Source: Drosophila pseudoobscura
Taxonomy: Eukaryota > Arthropoda > Insecta > Diptera > Drosophilidae
Length of the DNA: 64,000 nucleotides
Assembly: GCF_009870125.1 (NCBI RefSeq)
Contig: NC_046683.1
Location: forward strand, 48,251,869 to 48,315,868
Direction: 5' to 3'
Shown: positions 35,301 through 47,649 of the stretch, piece after piece
Layout of the letters: the number at the start of each line of letters is the position of its first letter
Position numbering within the stretch: position 1 is the first letter of the stretch
Position numbers and translations under genes: made by a program
Notes under the pieces: model-generated
The model's database searches: none
Told to the model about the DNA's origin: nothing
The model's input: only the letters and a program-made list of their open reading frames with translations

Positions 35301-38300
35301 AAGGGAAAATCGAACGAACCAAACCAAACCAAGCCAAACACCCACCCACCCACGATGGGAGAAGCATCATCAAAGAGGATGGTCATTTGGGGGGTTGGTT
35401 CTGTGTACATCTATGTAGGTATGTATGTACAATACATATGTGTATATGAGTACACAACAATACATATCTATTTATAAATCGACGACCCCTGGCACGAGTT
35501 AGTGAATTGCAACAAGAGCAAATGAAATAAGCGAGAAGGGTGAATCACAACCGTAGGATACCCCTTGGGGATCAGTTCCATATATCCATTTAGACATATG
35601 CAAATGTTTGGACAAACTAAATGAGACCCCATGAGGGTTCATATACCTCATAGTATCATGTTGTTTGTGTAAATTGGTGAGATCGAGCATACCCTCTGCT
35701 TGGGTATAAAAACAATGCCTGACAAAATTGAAAACGTAAAAGTAAAACAGAAACTGAAACTAAAAACTGGCGTCCCTCTACCGCTCTACCGATCTACCGC
35801 TCCACCGCTTTGCCCCCTAGCCCCCTATCCGCCCGTACCTTTTCTGCTCCGACTGACTGACTGACTAAATGACTTTGACGACTGTCAGTTACATGTGACT
35901 GCATCTGCATCCGACGCACTCAGCTTGACAACAGTAGTTCCTCCTCTCTCCTCTCTCCTCCGGCTCTCTCTCAATCTCACCATATTTGTCTCTCTCTCTC
36001 GTCTGCCGTCCCTCTCTTCGGGGCTATTATCAAACCACATCCGCTGTGCAGCACAGATGATGTTCAAACAATACAGAAATATATCAATTTGAACTAAAGC
36101 TTGAGCCACTGAGCATAACTAGCACCGTAAATTATGTTTACGCATGCATTCTCCTCCATTCTCCTCCGGTGCATGCTGGAGCAGAGTGGAGACTTTGGAG
36201 AGTACCCGGTTGGGTAGAGGGGGAAGCGGAGGCGGAGAGCTTTTGCTTAGCATACAATGCAAACGAGTAAATGCTGCCTGTCACAAAAAATCACTGAATG
36301 GAAGAGAACCAAAAGTCTCAGTGGATATGATTTATAGCACCTTTTTTCCCCAAATGATCCGTTTTGTGGATGGACCCACATATAGGAATACTTTTATCGA
36401 CTTATCCTGGTTTCCTTCTATTTAGCCATACCATTTGAAATCAATAATTCGACTAAAGTAGCCAATGCCCATAAATAACCAGATCAAGTACAAAACATTC
36501 AGTTTACATTCAGGGTTGAGCTGTCTTTGGGGTACGACTGTCTGCTCCTTTCAGTGAGTATTTGGCTTCCTGAGAGAGAGAGACCTTTAGAGTATTTGCA
36601 GCTCCGTTAGATAATATTCGCTTTTCTCTCTCTGTCTGTTTCTTTTGCGGTTTCACAGTGCACTGTTCTAGTGCTCTCTCTCTCATGGGTCCAAATGTAA
36701 CTGTTAGGGCATTGCCAGTCTCCAATCGATCAGCAGCATACACCTTTCTCGTTCGTTCTTTTGGGGTTTACCATTTGAGGATTGGCTTTTGTTTCGTTGA
36801 GAAATGTTGCTGAGATTTGCGTTCCTGTTGTCCTTCGGTTTTTCTTATCGGCTTTCTTCCTACTCGTCGCTTTAATTGTGAAACCTCTCACCTCTACTTC
36901 AACGGATGAGTGGAAACAAGTAAAATCGATATTCTGTCTGCTCTTTCTCCGAGCTTCTGTGGGTTCTGGGTAAGTCCAGCCAGCGCCAGCTTCCTGGGAA
37001 TGGCGATGAGTCAACACACACACACACTCGCGCGCACATACACACACACACACACCCAGCAAAAGGAGCAGGTTGTGGTGGTGGTTGGTGGCTACTGGGA
37101 GTCAATCCTTGGGTTCGTTGCACTACGTTCAATTGGCAGACAGTCGTCTCTGTCTGGCGTCTGACCGTCTGTATCTTACTCCTTTCACGGCTGATTAAAC
37201 TCTATCACGCCGTTCCGTTTGCTTTCTTCTTTATTTACTTGTGTATTTCTTTCTTTCACTCCTGTATACTATTTAGTTTCACTTTTACTGCGGCTGCACT
37301 CTTGCATACACAAGCTTAGCATTGCGAGATTTTGTATGCATTTTCCCGTGTTTCGTTGAACATCTCAGCATGAAAAATATATGTATGTAATTATCAAAAC
37401 ATTATACAAATTTCACATGGGGGGGGTTTTCCCTAAACGCTTGCTCCACGCAGGAGGAAAAACGCGCGCGCGAGACACACCACACACAAAAAAAGTTCTT
37501 TGGCAGAGCGACACAACCGCCGCCAACAACAGTTAAAAACGCACTTGGGCAGAGCCAACCCCATTCTTGCTCTCGCACGCCCGGCGCTGCTCAGAACAGA
37601 ATATTCGCGCCAAGGCATACGAAATATAAGGTATAAGCACTCAGCGAGCGGCCTCTTGTTTGAGTTACCAAACCAATAATTCTCGTATGCTTTGTGTTTG
37701 TTGCATTTTTCGTGTGTCTCCGTTTAACAATGTGTATTTATACGTTTTTACATCAGAAGTAAATACATTGTTACCGGAAGAGAGGGGGTGTGGAACAAAT
37801 TAGGCTCCTTGACGAGTGGAATGGCCGCACCTCGTTTAGGCAGTTCTTGGACATAAGCTTGCTTACGCTCTGGTACTCTTTCTCTCTCTCTCTAGCTCTC
37901 ACTCTCTATTACAGCTATTCCAGCCGTGGGATCGTGGGAATTTTAGCACCCACTATGTTTTTCCATCCGTTCGCTCTGTTTATGTTTTTTCTCTGATGAG
38001 CAATTTCTTCATTTGTTTGGTTCACATGAGAATAGATACTGATCTAGCGCGCTCTGGCTGGTATTTCTCTGGTTTAGTATTTTTTGTATATTGTTGTGTG
38101 TTTCATTATCTTTTCACATTTATAAACGAAATTTATGAGCCCCCCAAAACCTGAAGACACTTTAGGCATTTTTTCCAGATTTTGATTTTTGATTTATGCC
38201 GCGGTCAAAATTTAAATAAATTTCTTTCATTGTCTGTATTTTTGTGTGCCATTGACCACCTCCAGTGACATAATTATGCAAATGGGAATTACCTGGTATT

Positions 38301-39399
38301 CGGTAACGTATTAGTGAGAGCGATAGAGAGAGCTGGAAGGGAAGTTTCTTGTAGCCTATTGGCTAAATTATTAATAAAACGTCCATTTGCGTAAGAGCCC
38401 CATCAAATGTTTTGTTTTCTGTGTAAATATTGGACCCCAATGCAAGGCAATTGATCGATCAATTAGGAAGTGCACTGGACAAAAGAGCAGACAAAACGAG
38501 TTGATAAGGTACTATATAAGAGGGAAATAGATTGGTAGGCGGAGGATGTTTTAATACTCTGAAGTTGAATGATAAGATTGTCGGGGTAACTATAACTATC
38601 TAAACATTCTCAAACATTAGATGGAATAAAGTCAGCAATGTCATTGGCACTAATCAAATTCCATCTTTCCATATATTTTCCCCTTTATTCTATCATATGT
38701 CAGAGGTGATGAGGCACAAAGGAGAGGAATAGAGTAGGGTAAAGGATATTGGGCTACTTGAAAGTCTAATACTAGGGTAATTAGAACTGTTCTCAAACAT
38801 TAGCTGGAATAAATTCAGGATCTCCTCTCACTGGAATCTCTAATATCTTTGTGAAATATGGTGAGATATTCGGTTTAATTGTAGATGATGGAGATCGTTC
38901 ATTAGGGGAATGAAAATAATAGAGGATTGATATGGGTGAAAAGTGAAGAAACGGAGAAAGTGATATCCAGGTACCATGGCGGGGATATTCACGAGTGCTA
39001 ATACAATAGCAAATAATAGTAGTTTATAAGTTATAAATAACATCACAAATATTAATTTGAAAAACAAATATTTAGTTCCATTTTCAGTGCGGAAACTAAC
39101 ACCAGTAAATATTTATGGTACATTTATAGCAGCCCTAGCCGGCCAGCCACAATTTAAGGCTAATGAGTTGCGAAAATGTTTCAGCTACCAATTAGCAGTC
39201 TTGGTGGGCAAAAGACTCCAAACAAACCTCTTGCCTGGGGCCCTGCGAGATACATGCTTTCAAAATGACTTTCTATGCAGTTGGCCCGTTACTTTCTACA
39301 GAGTAGTTATGGTATATATATACTAGTTCGTACAAGATGTGTACATAGGTAGATAATGGGTTGGCTACTCACCAGACTATCGGCCACATTTTGACTCAT
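25214..39399 (-). CDS. Rgl: Ral guanine nucleotide exchange factor (RalGDS/Rgl family)
   Basis: This is a Ras/Rap effector that activates the Ral GTPase. The proposed coding exons, 5' to 3', are 39399-39373, 32373-31810, 27738-27637, 27547-26636, 26577-26425 and 26356-25214 (stop TAG). All junctions are phase 0 with GT-AG sites, giving about 966 residues. The N-terminal part is Cys/His/Gln-rich. LWGEEHEKNAIFTVYLKKV matches the WGEE...VYHVTLKRV segment of vertebrate RGL. The REM (RasGEF_N) domain spans about 245-385 (INVFLSTYRTFSTPKQVL). It is followed by a run of about 12 glycines, the CDC25 catalytic domain at about 440-730 (NAVLFRVVSSILID, SNSIYRLSKIW, PYLGTFLTDLTMIH), a Ser-rich linker and an RA domain at about 870-958. 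The two 5' exons are inferred from phase and splice sites. The last four are secure. Confidence 0.85.
26636..27547 (-). CDS. Rgl: Rgl exon: REM domain and start of CDC25 domain
   Basis: The 304-codon exon carries the REM domain (FVKAATLARLVEALATDDG, then VFLSTYRTFSTP) and a polyglycine tract (GGN/GGC codons near 27024-27065). The first CDC25 segment follows (HFAEQLTRMDTELFKRLIP). The acceptor is a tandem TTGCAGCAG, so inclusion of one Gln may vary. The donor is CAG|GTGGGT. Confidence 0.9.
28351..28515. repeat. diverged minisatellite, about 41 bp x 4
   Basis: Four related units carrying an ATATATT core followed by AAGTTTTAAGAGAATAAA-type sequence start near 28353, 28394, 28434 and 28474. The copies are clearly diverged. 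This array lies inside an Rgl intron. Confidence 0.5.
30078..30110 (+). repeat. poly(G) tract
   Basis: Sixteen consecutive G bases are followed after CTTGT by another G-rich run. It can form a G-quadruplex on the plus strand and is also a place where sequencing length errors are likely. Confidence 0.6.
31221..31525. repeat. three diverged tandem copies of a ~105-bp unit, CGAT-rich
   Basis: Units begin GATTAGGCTTCAAAGTGGAA (or variants) at 31221, 31327 and 31432. They continue with AGAATCCTTGCT-like sequence and then TATCGATTG and CATCGATTG motifs. Copies 1 and 3 share CATCGCCTCATCGATTGCTT-like ends. A perfect TATCGATA (DRE-type) lies just upstream at 31175-31182. The cluster of CGAT motifs could bind DREF or BEAF-32. 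Confidence 0.6.
31810..32373 (-). CDS. Rgl: Rgl N-terminal exon (Cys/His/Gln-rich)
   Basis: It is open for 188 codons between CTCTGCAG and AAG|GTAAAT, phase 0 on both sides. It is rich in His-Gln repeats and TCAYQ/TCAYH motifs. It ends with a basic, more ordered segment (LKYLCACTGATLRNLSKKT) just before the WGEE exon. Assignment to Rgl rests on strand, phase and absence of another gene between. It may belong to only some isoforms. Confidence 0.6.
32374..39372. other. long Rgl first intron
   Basis: About 7 kb without a convincing coding exon. It contains pyrimidine and GAGA stretches (35940-36015, 36560-36690), a CA repeat at 37015-37055, a GC-rich island at 37440-37620 and an imperfect direct repeat at 38618-38818. 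An alternative Rgl promoter could lie near 37.5 kb, but I see no initiator. Confidence 0.4.
38618..38818. repeat. imperfect direct repeat, 28 bp, spaced 173 bp
   Basis: TCTCAAACATTAGATGGAAT at 38618 recurs as TCTCAAACATTAGCTGGAAT at 38791, followed in each by AAA(G/T)TCAG. The flanks show weaker similarity, suggesting an old local duplication. Confidence 0.45.
39373..39399 (-). CDS. Rgl: Rgl proposed first coding exon (9 codons)
   Basis: The ATG at 39399-39397 encodes MSQNVADSL and ends at a strong donor CTG|GTGAGT in phase 0, matching the exon at 32373. An upstream reading frame ends with a TAA that overlaps this ATG. The intron to the next exon is about 7 kb. Confidence 0.5.
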
Positions 39400-39524
39400 T
39401 ATATTCCAGATGCTGCAATTACTTGGAGGTGCGTGCTGCGGGGACTCGAGTGCGTTGCAGTTGCCGGAGCTGTATCTGAGGCTGAAGCTGATGATGATGA
39501 CTTGTGTCTGTTGGATACGCGCAT
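39399..39524 (-). promoter_or_regulatory. Rgl: 41-codon uORF overlapping the Rgl start (TAATG)
   Basis: On the minus strand an ATG at 39524-39522 opens a Ser/Ala/Thr-rich frame (begins MRVSNRHKSSSS). It ends in TAA whose last A is the first base of the proposed Rgl ATG. Such stop-start overlaps allow reinitiation or translational control. This depends on the transcript starting upstream of 39524. Confidence 0.45.
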
Positions 39525-40400
39525 TTTGGCCAGGCTAACGACGAACAAAGACTCGAATACACACACGCGTGCAACGCGTTTTATATTTAATCGTATTTAT
39601 GTATTTCTCTTTGGGTTGTGCAATTGGGCCGGACAAGCGGATGTATCTGGCAGATACGCGACCAAACTTGCAATCGTATCGCCACAAATTTCAAGTTTTC
39701 TTTTCGTCTGCTCCCCGGCGTTACCAAACTGTAAGAAAGCGACAAAATAAAAAATACAAAAAAAAAACACTCGAGTGAAAATCGTTTCAGCGCGCATAGC
39801 AATGGAAAGTGCGACAGACAGCCGCCGCAGTGGAGCGCGTAACTGAAACGGTCAATAAAAGTTAAGAGCCAAACGCCACACATTGCTGGCATTCCTCCAG
39901 ACCCCCAAGAGGAGAAGAAGACCGTAGCCCGTAGCCCGTAGACCGTAGACCTAGCTACCGACGCGCCGAGAAACAACAAAACCAAAGCAGAGCAGAGCCG
40001 CTTGAACGTCGCGCGCAACTGATTTACGATATTCGGACCGATACGTGAGCCACGCCACAGTGGTCCTAGGCTAATCAGGTGGTGAAAAATAGACCAGTTT
40101 GGTAAAACATATTTTAAGTGTTGTATACCCGACTAGTACCGTACAACGTGCAGCTACCCTTGGTACAATTTATTTACAAGAAACTGTGAAGCTTTGTCCT
40201 GAAGTTAGCCCTTCTATCGTATTAGGTCTGAGCCATTTCCAGTTCTAATATCAAAGATCGACCCAACCCACTGTGCCGCGGATCTACGACCAGCGACAGC
40301 GACTGCGCGACCAACTGCGACGCTGACAGCGCCGCTTGTCACTCGCTCACTCTCAAATGATGAATTTCTTTTTTACGACTCGTAATCGCAGTTACCCCCT
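39525..40400 (-). promoter_or_regulatory. Rgl: candidate Rgl promoter and 5'UTR
   Basis: Minus-strand TCAGTT initiator matches occur with the +1 A at 39844 and 40020, but neither has a matching downstream promoter element. The region is richer in CpG than its surroundings and carries several CAGC/GAGC repeats. The start site is not fixed by the sequence. Confidence 0.3.
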
Positions 40401-43169
40401 GTCCAGGCGGCCCGCACGGGGGGTGAGACAAAAGGAGACAAAAGATAGCGGATCGTGTCGAAATATTTAGCGAAGGAAAAAAACATTAATGAAAGTTTTT
40501 TCCGTTCATTCTATTCTCTTTTTTTTTTTTGCTAGTTTTTGCTTCGGCCTCTACCTGTTCTGTTTGGTTCTGTGGAATGTGCGTGTTCTGAACGGATTCG
40601 TTGGGCAGGGGGTAGAGGTCTCAAGCAAACATGAAAAAATGCTGAAAATGTTTGTGCAACGACAAAACAAATCAAAGAATAGGTAGAGGCTGGTCAAGCG
40701 CCTAGACAGAGCCGAAGAAAGAGAGACATCGAGAGAGAGAGCACACATATGAAGAAGGTCAGGTGTTTTTGCGGTACCAGACCAGAGACATTAGAGAGCG
40801 GCAAAAGAGTGTTGTTAGTGGTGCCTAATATCCTCTTAGATACATTCTCTGAAATAGCCATAATAAAGCCTATAAATATGCATAAATATGCACTCAACTT
40901 CCCCTTCTCATCTCATTAAGGGCACTCCGGCTGGCCAAAACTTGTACGATCATCAACCTTGATTACCTTGAGCGCTGGACTGGCCCTTTTCCAAGCGCCA
41001 TAACAAGAGGCAGACGAAGACGAAGAGGAAGAACAGCAAACTGAGGTCTCAATTCTGGCTTGCCAACTCCTCCCTTTCTTTCGCTGTCTCTGTCTACAGT
41101 ATCTATCAACCTCTGTTTATAAATTCTTAGAACTATAAAAGACCTCATCAATTCATTAGCATTTTAGATTCAAACAAAACTTAGAACATGAATGACGAGC
41201 AGCTTGAGGTGCTACGACTTCTTGATACCCTTGCGGCCCTAATTTGATTGGAAAAATAAGTCACGAGAATTTTAGCAAATTAAAAAAAGATAATAGGTAG
41301 TTATGAATTATTCGGATGGGAAGGGGAGCTTTCGAAATTTCGAACATATTTTGCTTATAATATTTAGATTCTAGACTGGGATCGTTATTTGGTCGCTGCA
41401 TACTTCTGTTTAAAACCGTATACCCTGTCTCTGCAAGAGTATGCTAAGGGGCGTTGCTGCGCTGCCAGCGCTAAGTCGCGTCGCTGTTGCAGTCGCAGTC
41501 TCAGTCAACGCTGCTCTCTCTCTCTCTCAGGTGATATTTTTCTTCAGGTGGTGCTTTTGCTGTTCTGTCAGCTTGGATGAGCTTTTTGCGAAATTTTACA
41601 CCTCCACACAGATTTGCTGTGGAGATCTGGGTATCCATAAGCGGTATAAGCATGTTTATACGTAAATGTACACACGAGTGATATATGGGTCTACTTGTTT
41701 TTGCTGCTGGTCAATATTTACAAATCGGTAAGACTCAATTTTGGTAACGCTCCAGCAGAGCACAGCTGAGTGAGAGCGCTCGCTCTCTTTTTACCTGGCC
41801 CTCACCTCTCAATCTCGCTCTCAATATCTCTCTCTCTGGCTGCCGCTCTCAGACATGATCTCACTCTCAGGTTTTTGCCTTACGATATCAAATTGCTTTA
41901 TTAGCCAAAAAACAAAAAAATAAGGCAAAAACATGGCCATGTTAAATCTTTTTATATTCTTAAGCTTTGTTCTTATTGTTTTTTGTTTTTTCCACTATTT
42001 TTTGTCGATTGTGTCTGTGCGATTTCTTCTCTGTCACTTTGGCACTCGTTTCGGACGTGTTTCTGGGAGGAACACGCAAGCAGTTCTATATTTTATAGAA
42101 AATTGTTGATACACATTTATCTGCCTTTTTGATGAGTTCCAGTTGTTGCCAAAGTTTTTTTTCCTTTAACTTTCATTGCCACGCAGAGAATCAATCAGTT
42201 TCGGGTCCTAAAAGTATGTTCATTCAGTAGTTATCTATCTAGGAACAAGCTTGTATTATCAATCTGATCAAAGAGTGCAGGATGGGATTGAAAAAGAGCT
42301 ACTTGATTGATTTGGAGTCCCAAAAAGCTTGTTAAGTTTGGCTCTATATAATTATTTATATATGATATATAATTATATCACACTTAACCGAATGATCCTA
42401 ATCAATCACTATAAAACTTAAAAAAAAAAAAACTAGGAATTTCCAACAAAGGTAACTGATATTTGCACTCCTTTTTTTTGTTTATAATCCCTGCATTTGT
42501 ATTTCCTAAAATCATTTTCCGTGTTGGATTCCCCTAAAAACTTGACAGTTTTCTAGTTATAAATTTAAGTTGGGTTTTTCTGATGTTTTTCTGTTGTTGC
42601 TGGCTGTCTGTCTCTCTTTTGGGCCAAAACACGTTGCAATTGGCAACTGGTTTACAGCTATGCAACGGCAAACACACTCGCACACACACGCAGAAGGAGA
42701 GGAGAACACTCACAGACACACACACACACATATGCACAGCCCTAGCTAGACACCAACACATGGGCAAAGGGACGCTGCAGGTGAGTAAATGCCAATTTTA
42801 TTATGGCCTTTACTTTATTTCTTTAGAAATATATTACCATGGAATGCATACGGTTTCGATTTTCGAATCATTACCATTATATTATGGAGTATTTTCAATA
42901 TTCGTTGTATACCTTTTAGATACTCATTCTGTTGTTGTTGTTTTTTATATTTTTCGCTTTTCTTTTTAGGGGCCACTTTTGTGCACTTTTTTCACACACA
43001 GAAACACGAAACAGAAAATACCATTAACGATATGATGTTGCTGTTGTCTTGAGCACTGAAAAACCGTTCGTTACGCTTTGGCAGACATTACGAGCCACGC
43101 TCCGCATCCGCGTCGTCCCCCACTCGGCACCCTACCACCAGCAATCCCCCGACAAGATGATAGCTCTAT

Positions 43170-43201
<32 letters not shown>

Positions 43202-44560
43202 CTGCCCGTAACCGTAAGCGGAGAGCGGACTCGTCTATCTTTGGCAACGCGTTTGTCGTATCTGCGACAAAGCGGCCAAAACTCAGCTTCAGGCCCGAGA
43301 AGCTGGCTCCACGGCACAGCGCAGAGCACCGCCAACAAAGGGAGAGCGAGAGAGAGAGAGAGAGCGAAATCAAGAGAGAGAGAGAGAGTGATCGTTGTCT
43401 GGGCTCAGATTTAACCATACGATCTACCTGTGCGCAAGGTGTTTCAATTCAAGGTGAGGCATTCGCTGAGAGCACTCCCACGATATGACAAAAGAGTGCA
43501 TTCCTTTGCGAATGCCTTACCTTTCCTGATTACACCTTTTTACGGTATACCTGAGTTCACAGCCGGCAGAGGTGCAATCAAACGGCTACATCGTAAGTAA
43601 TGGGATTTTCATAATGAGATGCAAGCTATCGTAGGGGTAGCGGCCACATTACGTAGGGAATATCGCAAGGTGTCGTATAATATCGTAGATTAGGTTTTGC
43701 GCTAAGGCATACCTCAAAACTGCACAGAAAATCATTAGGGAAATTATATAGTGAGCTTAAATTTTTACTAAAGTATCCAAAATCACTCTTCAAAACAAAT
43801 GTAAAAGTTTACTGGTTCATCTATTGAAACAAGAACAGTTTTTCTTACTATACTATGTTGTCTGGCCATTCTTTGATGACAGATCTGTATGTTTATGGTA
43901 TAAAGTTCGGAATTTAACGAAAATACCACTATTTTTTTGGTTTTTGACCGATCGTTTTTTTGTTAGATATAGGATATAGGGGTCCGATCTAACGGAGTTC
44001 CACGAATGACCAGCTATATTCATGCCCCTTTAATGCGTTCCTACATAACGAATCCTGGCTTCAGTTATATTCGAATCACCCAGAATTACTATAGCCCATA
44101 CCGAGACCCAGCACAGATGTTTGATATCAGGCAGTTTCGTTCGCATCTAAAGAATCTGTTTGCATTAAGTTGTCCGTTCATGCAGGGCTCTAATCTGTAC
44201 ATTCATGAAACAGACTGAGATGGACTGAGAGACTAGGACTAGGACAGATAGAGATGGCTAGATCGACGGGGCTGAAATACTTATCAAAAGTATATAAACC
44301 TTCTGGGAACTGTCCGTTACTCAAGTTGATTCGTGGGTATAAAATAAATAATGCGAATATTTAAAAAAAAAATAATAGGTATTCATTTTCAAAGCTTATG
44401 AAACGCTATAAAAAACACTGTACATATATGATATAGTCAAACTTTCCGCATAGAAAATTAAATGGTGAAACCACCCAATACAAATATGGATTAAACCTCA
44501 TAGTGCTCGGGAAGTGTTTGTCCAACCATTAAGTGGCATAATTGATTAAGAAGAGACTTC
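40401..44560. other. intergenic region between Rgl and GPATCH1
   Basis: No gene is recognised. Long open frames at 43071-43488 on both strands come from CTG and GAGA repeats (43160-43205, 43345-43390). CTCTCT tracts occur at 41510-41530 and 41800-41850. A DINE-like fragment may lie at 44215-44320. Confidence 0.4.
44215..44320 (-). mobile_element. possible diverged DINE-1-like fragment
   Basis: The stretch GATGGCTAGATCGACGGGGC preceded by GACA/GATA repeats, then a TATAAACC...TCTGGG segment, resembles the reverse complement of the fly DINE-1/mini-me region with its (GTCY)n block. Similarity is partial and judged by eye. Confidence 0.25.
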
Positions 44561-44561
44561 T

Positions 44562-44567
44562 TTTATT
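44562..44567 (-). terminator. poly(A) signal of the GPATCH1 gene
   Basis: TTTATT on the plus strand reads AATAAA on the minus strand, only 13 bases past the TGA at 44580-44582. This predicts a very short 3'UTR. Confidence 0.5.
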
Positions 44568-44579
44568 TAATATTGACAT

Positions 44580-46292
44580 TCAATGCTTGCTCTTTTTCTT
44601 TTTCGCTTTAGGCTTTGATCTGTCGCTGCTCTTCTTTGACTTTTTCTTTGATTTCTGTTTGGATTTCTTAGACTTTTTCGAGCTAGAGCTTCGGTGGGAG
44701 CTCTTTTTAGATTTGCTGACTCTTGACCTCTTGGCCTTGCGAGGGGACGAGGCAGAGCAGGAACTAGATGTGTCACTAGAACTATCGCTATCACTATCGT
44801 CAGACGAGAGAGTCTTCTTCTCCACCCACTTGTCGGCAGAGCGCTTCTTAGGAGCGTGCTTCTGCCAGAGATGCTGAAGCTTCGCCTCGAGGTCAACTTC
44901 GGCATGGTCGGTCTCCTGGGTCCTTGGAGGCGGCCCTTTTCCAGGCAGCTTAGGTCCATAGATATCCTCGGCTGGCACTTGAGCCATGGCCAGCTCCTTG
45001 TCGTTCCTCAGTCGCTCCTCGCGCGACTTGTAGGCAATCTTCAGCTTGTTCCCCTCGATGGGCGCGAACTTTGCAGGCGCTGCGGCCTCCTCTATTGGCT
45101 TGAAGAGTGCCGCAAAGATCCCGCGCGGCGGTGAATTATTTCTCAGAACATTCAAGGTTGCCGCCGAGGCAGCCGAGGTCGAGGGCAGACCCAAAGCTTC
45201 ATTAATTGCAGCCAGTTTTTCCTGCGGAGTGGACAATGTTGCTATCTGAGGAGGTGGCACAGCCACCTTCTCCTCATCGTCGCTATCCTCGAAGATGCTC
45301 CTAAACAGATCCTTCTTCTCCGAAATGGGTTTCTCCCGGGACTCATCGACAGCATGCTCCAAGGGAGTCCTCGGCACAAAACTTGCCTTGACTATAGGCT
45401 CCTCTTCCTTCTTCTGAGCAGGTTTCTCTTTTTCAGGCTCAGGCGCCACAGCAGCTGGAGGGTCTAGAGGAGCTAAAGCAAACGAAGAAGCTACAGCTGG
45501 CTTGGGCTTCTCCATGTGCTTGGGTCTGATCGTTGGAGTCTGGAAATCAGCCTTGCTATTGATGGAAGTCTCCAGGTAATCGAATATTGATATCTTGGGC
45601 TTTCCTTTGAGCTCCTTTGGCGGCTCCAGCATGGACCCACCGAATGGTTCGGCTATGTTGTAACGCTTGCAGAGCAGCGAGGCGGGCTTCCACATGGTCT
45701 TGTTCCGCTCCATGACCACCTTCCGCTCCTCGGGCGGCTTCTGCTGCTCCTTGGCCTGTTCCGCCTGGACGGTGGCCTCCGACACGAACCTGTCGTACAT
45801 TAGCCCATTCAGGGGTCGATAGATCTTGGCTGCCTGAATGAATTCCTTCTTCTCCATCTCTCGATCCCACAGGGAAAGCGTCACCGGCTGCATGTTGGCC
45901 AGGAACTCTGTTATCTCCGCATCTGTCTTGAGCTGTGCGTCCAAAAATTTATCGTAGCGTTCCTGTTTGGCCTCGTCCGCCAGGAAGGGCTTGAAGCCAC
46001 CTGAGGGAGTCGCAGAGGCTGCAATAGGGAAGGTAGGTATACAGCGATTTAGAAGAGGTACATAGTGCGAATACGTTCTTACTTACCCAAATCCTTGGTC
46101 TTGAGGACGGCCTTCTCCTGGATCGTTGTATTGCTTTCTTTCACCTGCTTGGCCATCGCTGTTGCAGCCGTCTCTGCTTTGGGAAGCTCCTCCTCGGTTA
46201 TCAGACCACCCTTGGTGAAGCCTTCAGACTTGGCGTTTATGAGCTCCAGCAATTTGCCACGATCCTTGAAGGGATTGCGGCTGGGCGGCTGC

Positions 46293-46326
<34 letters not shown>

Positions 46327-47649
46327 CTTTCTGGCTCTTCTGTTCCCCCAGCAGCTGGGCCCGCTGGTCCGGATTGAGGTCGTGCCTGCCGAGGCCTGTC
46401 TTTTTGTATTCATTCCTCGCCTCCAGCTTCTTGGCCCGCTCGCTGTCCATCGGCTCAAAGCGACTGCGCCGCTGCAGCCAGTTCCTGGGCTTAAAGTCCC
46501 GTGGGAGATCTATGGCGTAGGGCTTATGCAGGGCTGCTTCCGACTTGTCCTCGCTAAAGCCATCGATGACGTGGCGCTGCTGGACGTGCTGGATCTTCTT
46601 TTGCTTGGGCTTCTTGTCGGCCAGGGAGAAATCGTAGCGTGTCAAGTCATCGCGGGCATAGATGTCGTCGTCCTCCTCTTCAAAGGCACCAACTCCAAAG
46701 GCCTGGCCTCGTATGGAGAGCTGTTTCTGCTTGGGCTGCGTCTCCAGCTGGCCGAACAGATTGATGTGCTGCATGGGAGCTGCTGGATGGGAAGAGGACG
46801 ACTTGGACAGAATGGGGTCTCGGCTGAGGCCGGAGTAACTCATGCCGAAGCGATTCTCCTTGGGCGTGTAGAAGATGGGCTCGTAATCATTGGGGGCAAA
46901 GGTGATCTCCTCATCATCCTCATCATCATCATCATCGTTTCCTTCTTCTACAGCTGCGTTTTGGAGCTGATCCAGGCTGGGCAGTCCCTCGGCTCCGTAG
47001 TGGTCGAGGAGATACTGCTCCCGCTTGTTTCTGGCGCTGGCCAGACGCTTCTCCTTCCTGGTCTGGCGGGGACCCACGCCCTGGCCCGGCTTCCAGCCCA
47101 TGCTCTTGAGTATCCTCACGGCCACCTTGTCGCGGACTGGGCGCAGCAGGTGCTCCAGCACGGGCACCCCTGGAATGGGACCGACTTGCTCTGGCTGCAT
47201 TAGTTTCCTCTTGCGCTGGCCCGTGCGCTGCTCCTCCTCGCTCTCCTTGGCGAACTCCTCGCGAGTGCGTATGCCCTGCGGCGCGATGCCGAACTCTCCC
47301 AGGTCCTCCTTGTCCATGAAGTCCTCGGGCCGCTGTTGGGCTCTCGGAGTGGCCTTCTCTGCGCGCGAACTCTTGAAAGTCTGCGGTGTCCAGCCTTCCA
47401 GAGAGCCCACCGTGTTCCAAAAGCCGGCACTGAATCCGCCCGTGAAGGCACCATGGAAGCGCCTCATTCCGTTCTCATCTTTTACGATTTGGTCCTCAAT
47501 CGCCAGCGGCTTCTTGGCCGGCACTACGTCTGCAAGAAGATGTGTATTTTAAGTGATATTTTCTATCCTATGGCTTGGCGATAAAGCTTACCCTTCTCCA
47601 GTGGTGGAAGCGGTGTGCCGAAGCGGTGCAAGGATTCTTCATCATCCAT
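44580..47649 (-). CDS. G-patch domain-containing protein 1 homologue (GPATCH1/TOUGH family; D. melanogaster CG8833)
   Basis: Human GPATCH1 is found in spliceosomal C complexes, and G-patch proteins activate DEAH helicases, so a nuclear splicing role is likely. The exons are 47649-47592 (starts MDDEESLHRFG), 47529-46087 and 46018-44580, with introns of 62 and 68 nt and junctions GAAGG|GTAAGC, TTGCAG, TTTGG|GTAAGT and CTATTGCAG. The product has about 979 residues. The family N-terminal region holds FHGAFTGGFSAGFWNTVGS. The G-patch lies at about 154-186 (VRILKSMGWKPGQGVGPRQT). An acidic patch (DDDDDEDDEE) and a polyQ run follow. The conserved FKPFLADEAKQERYDKFLDA region opens the last exon. The C-terminus is a Lys/Ser-rich tail typical of nuclear splicing factors. 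Its start lies divergent to Glued. Confidence 0.9.

Noticed and set aside
43071..43488. Open frames over 110 codons on both strands near 43.1-43.5 kb
   Set aside because: Both come from CTG and GAGA microsatellites. No splice sites, start context or domain found.
46382..47203. Plus-strand open frame of 273 codons opposite the G-patch gene
   Set aside because: Antisense of the GPATCH1 exon, with no domain. The sense strand has a clear G-patch and valid introns.
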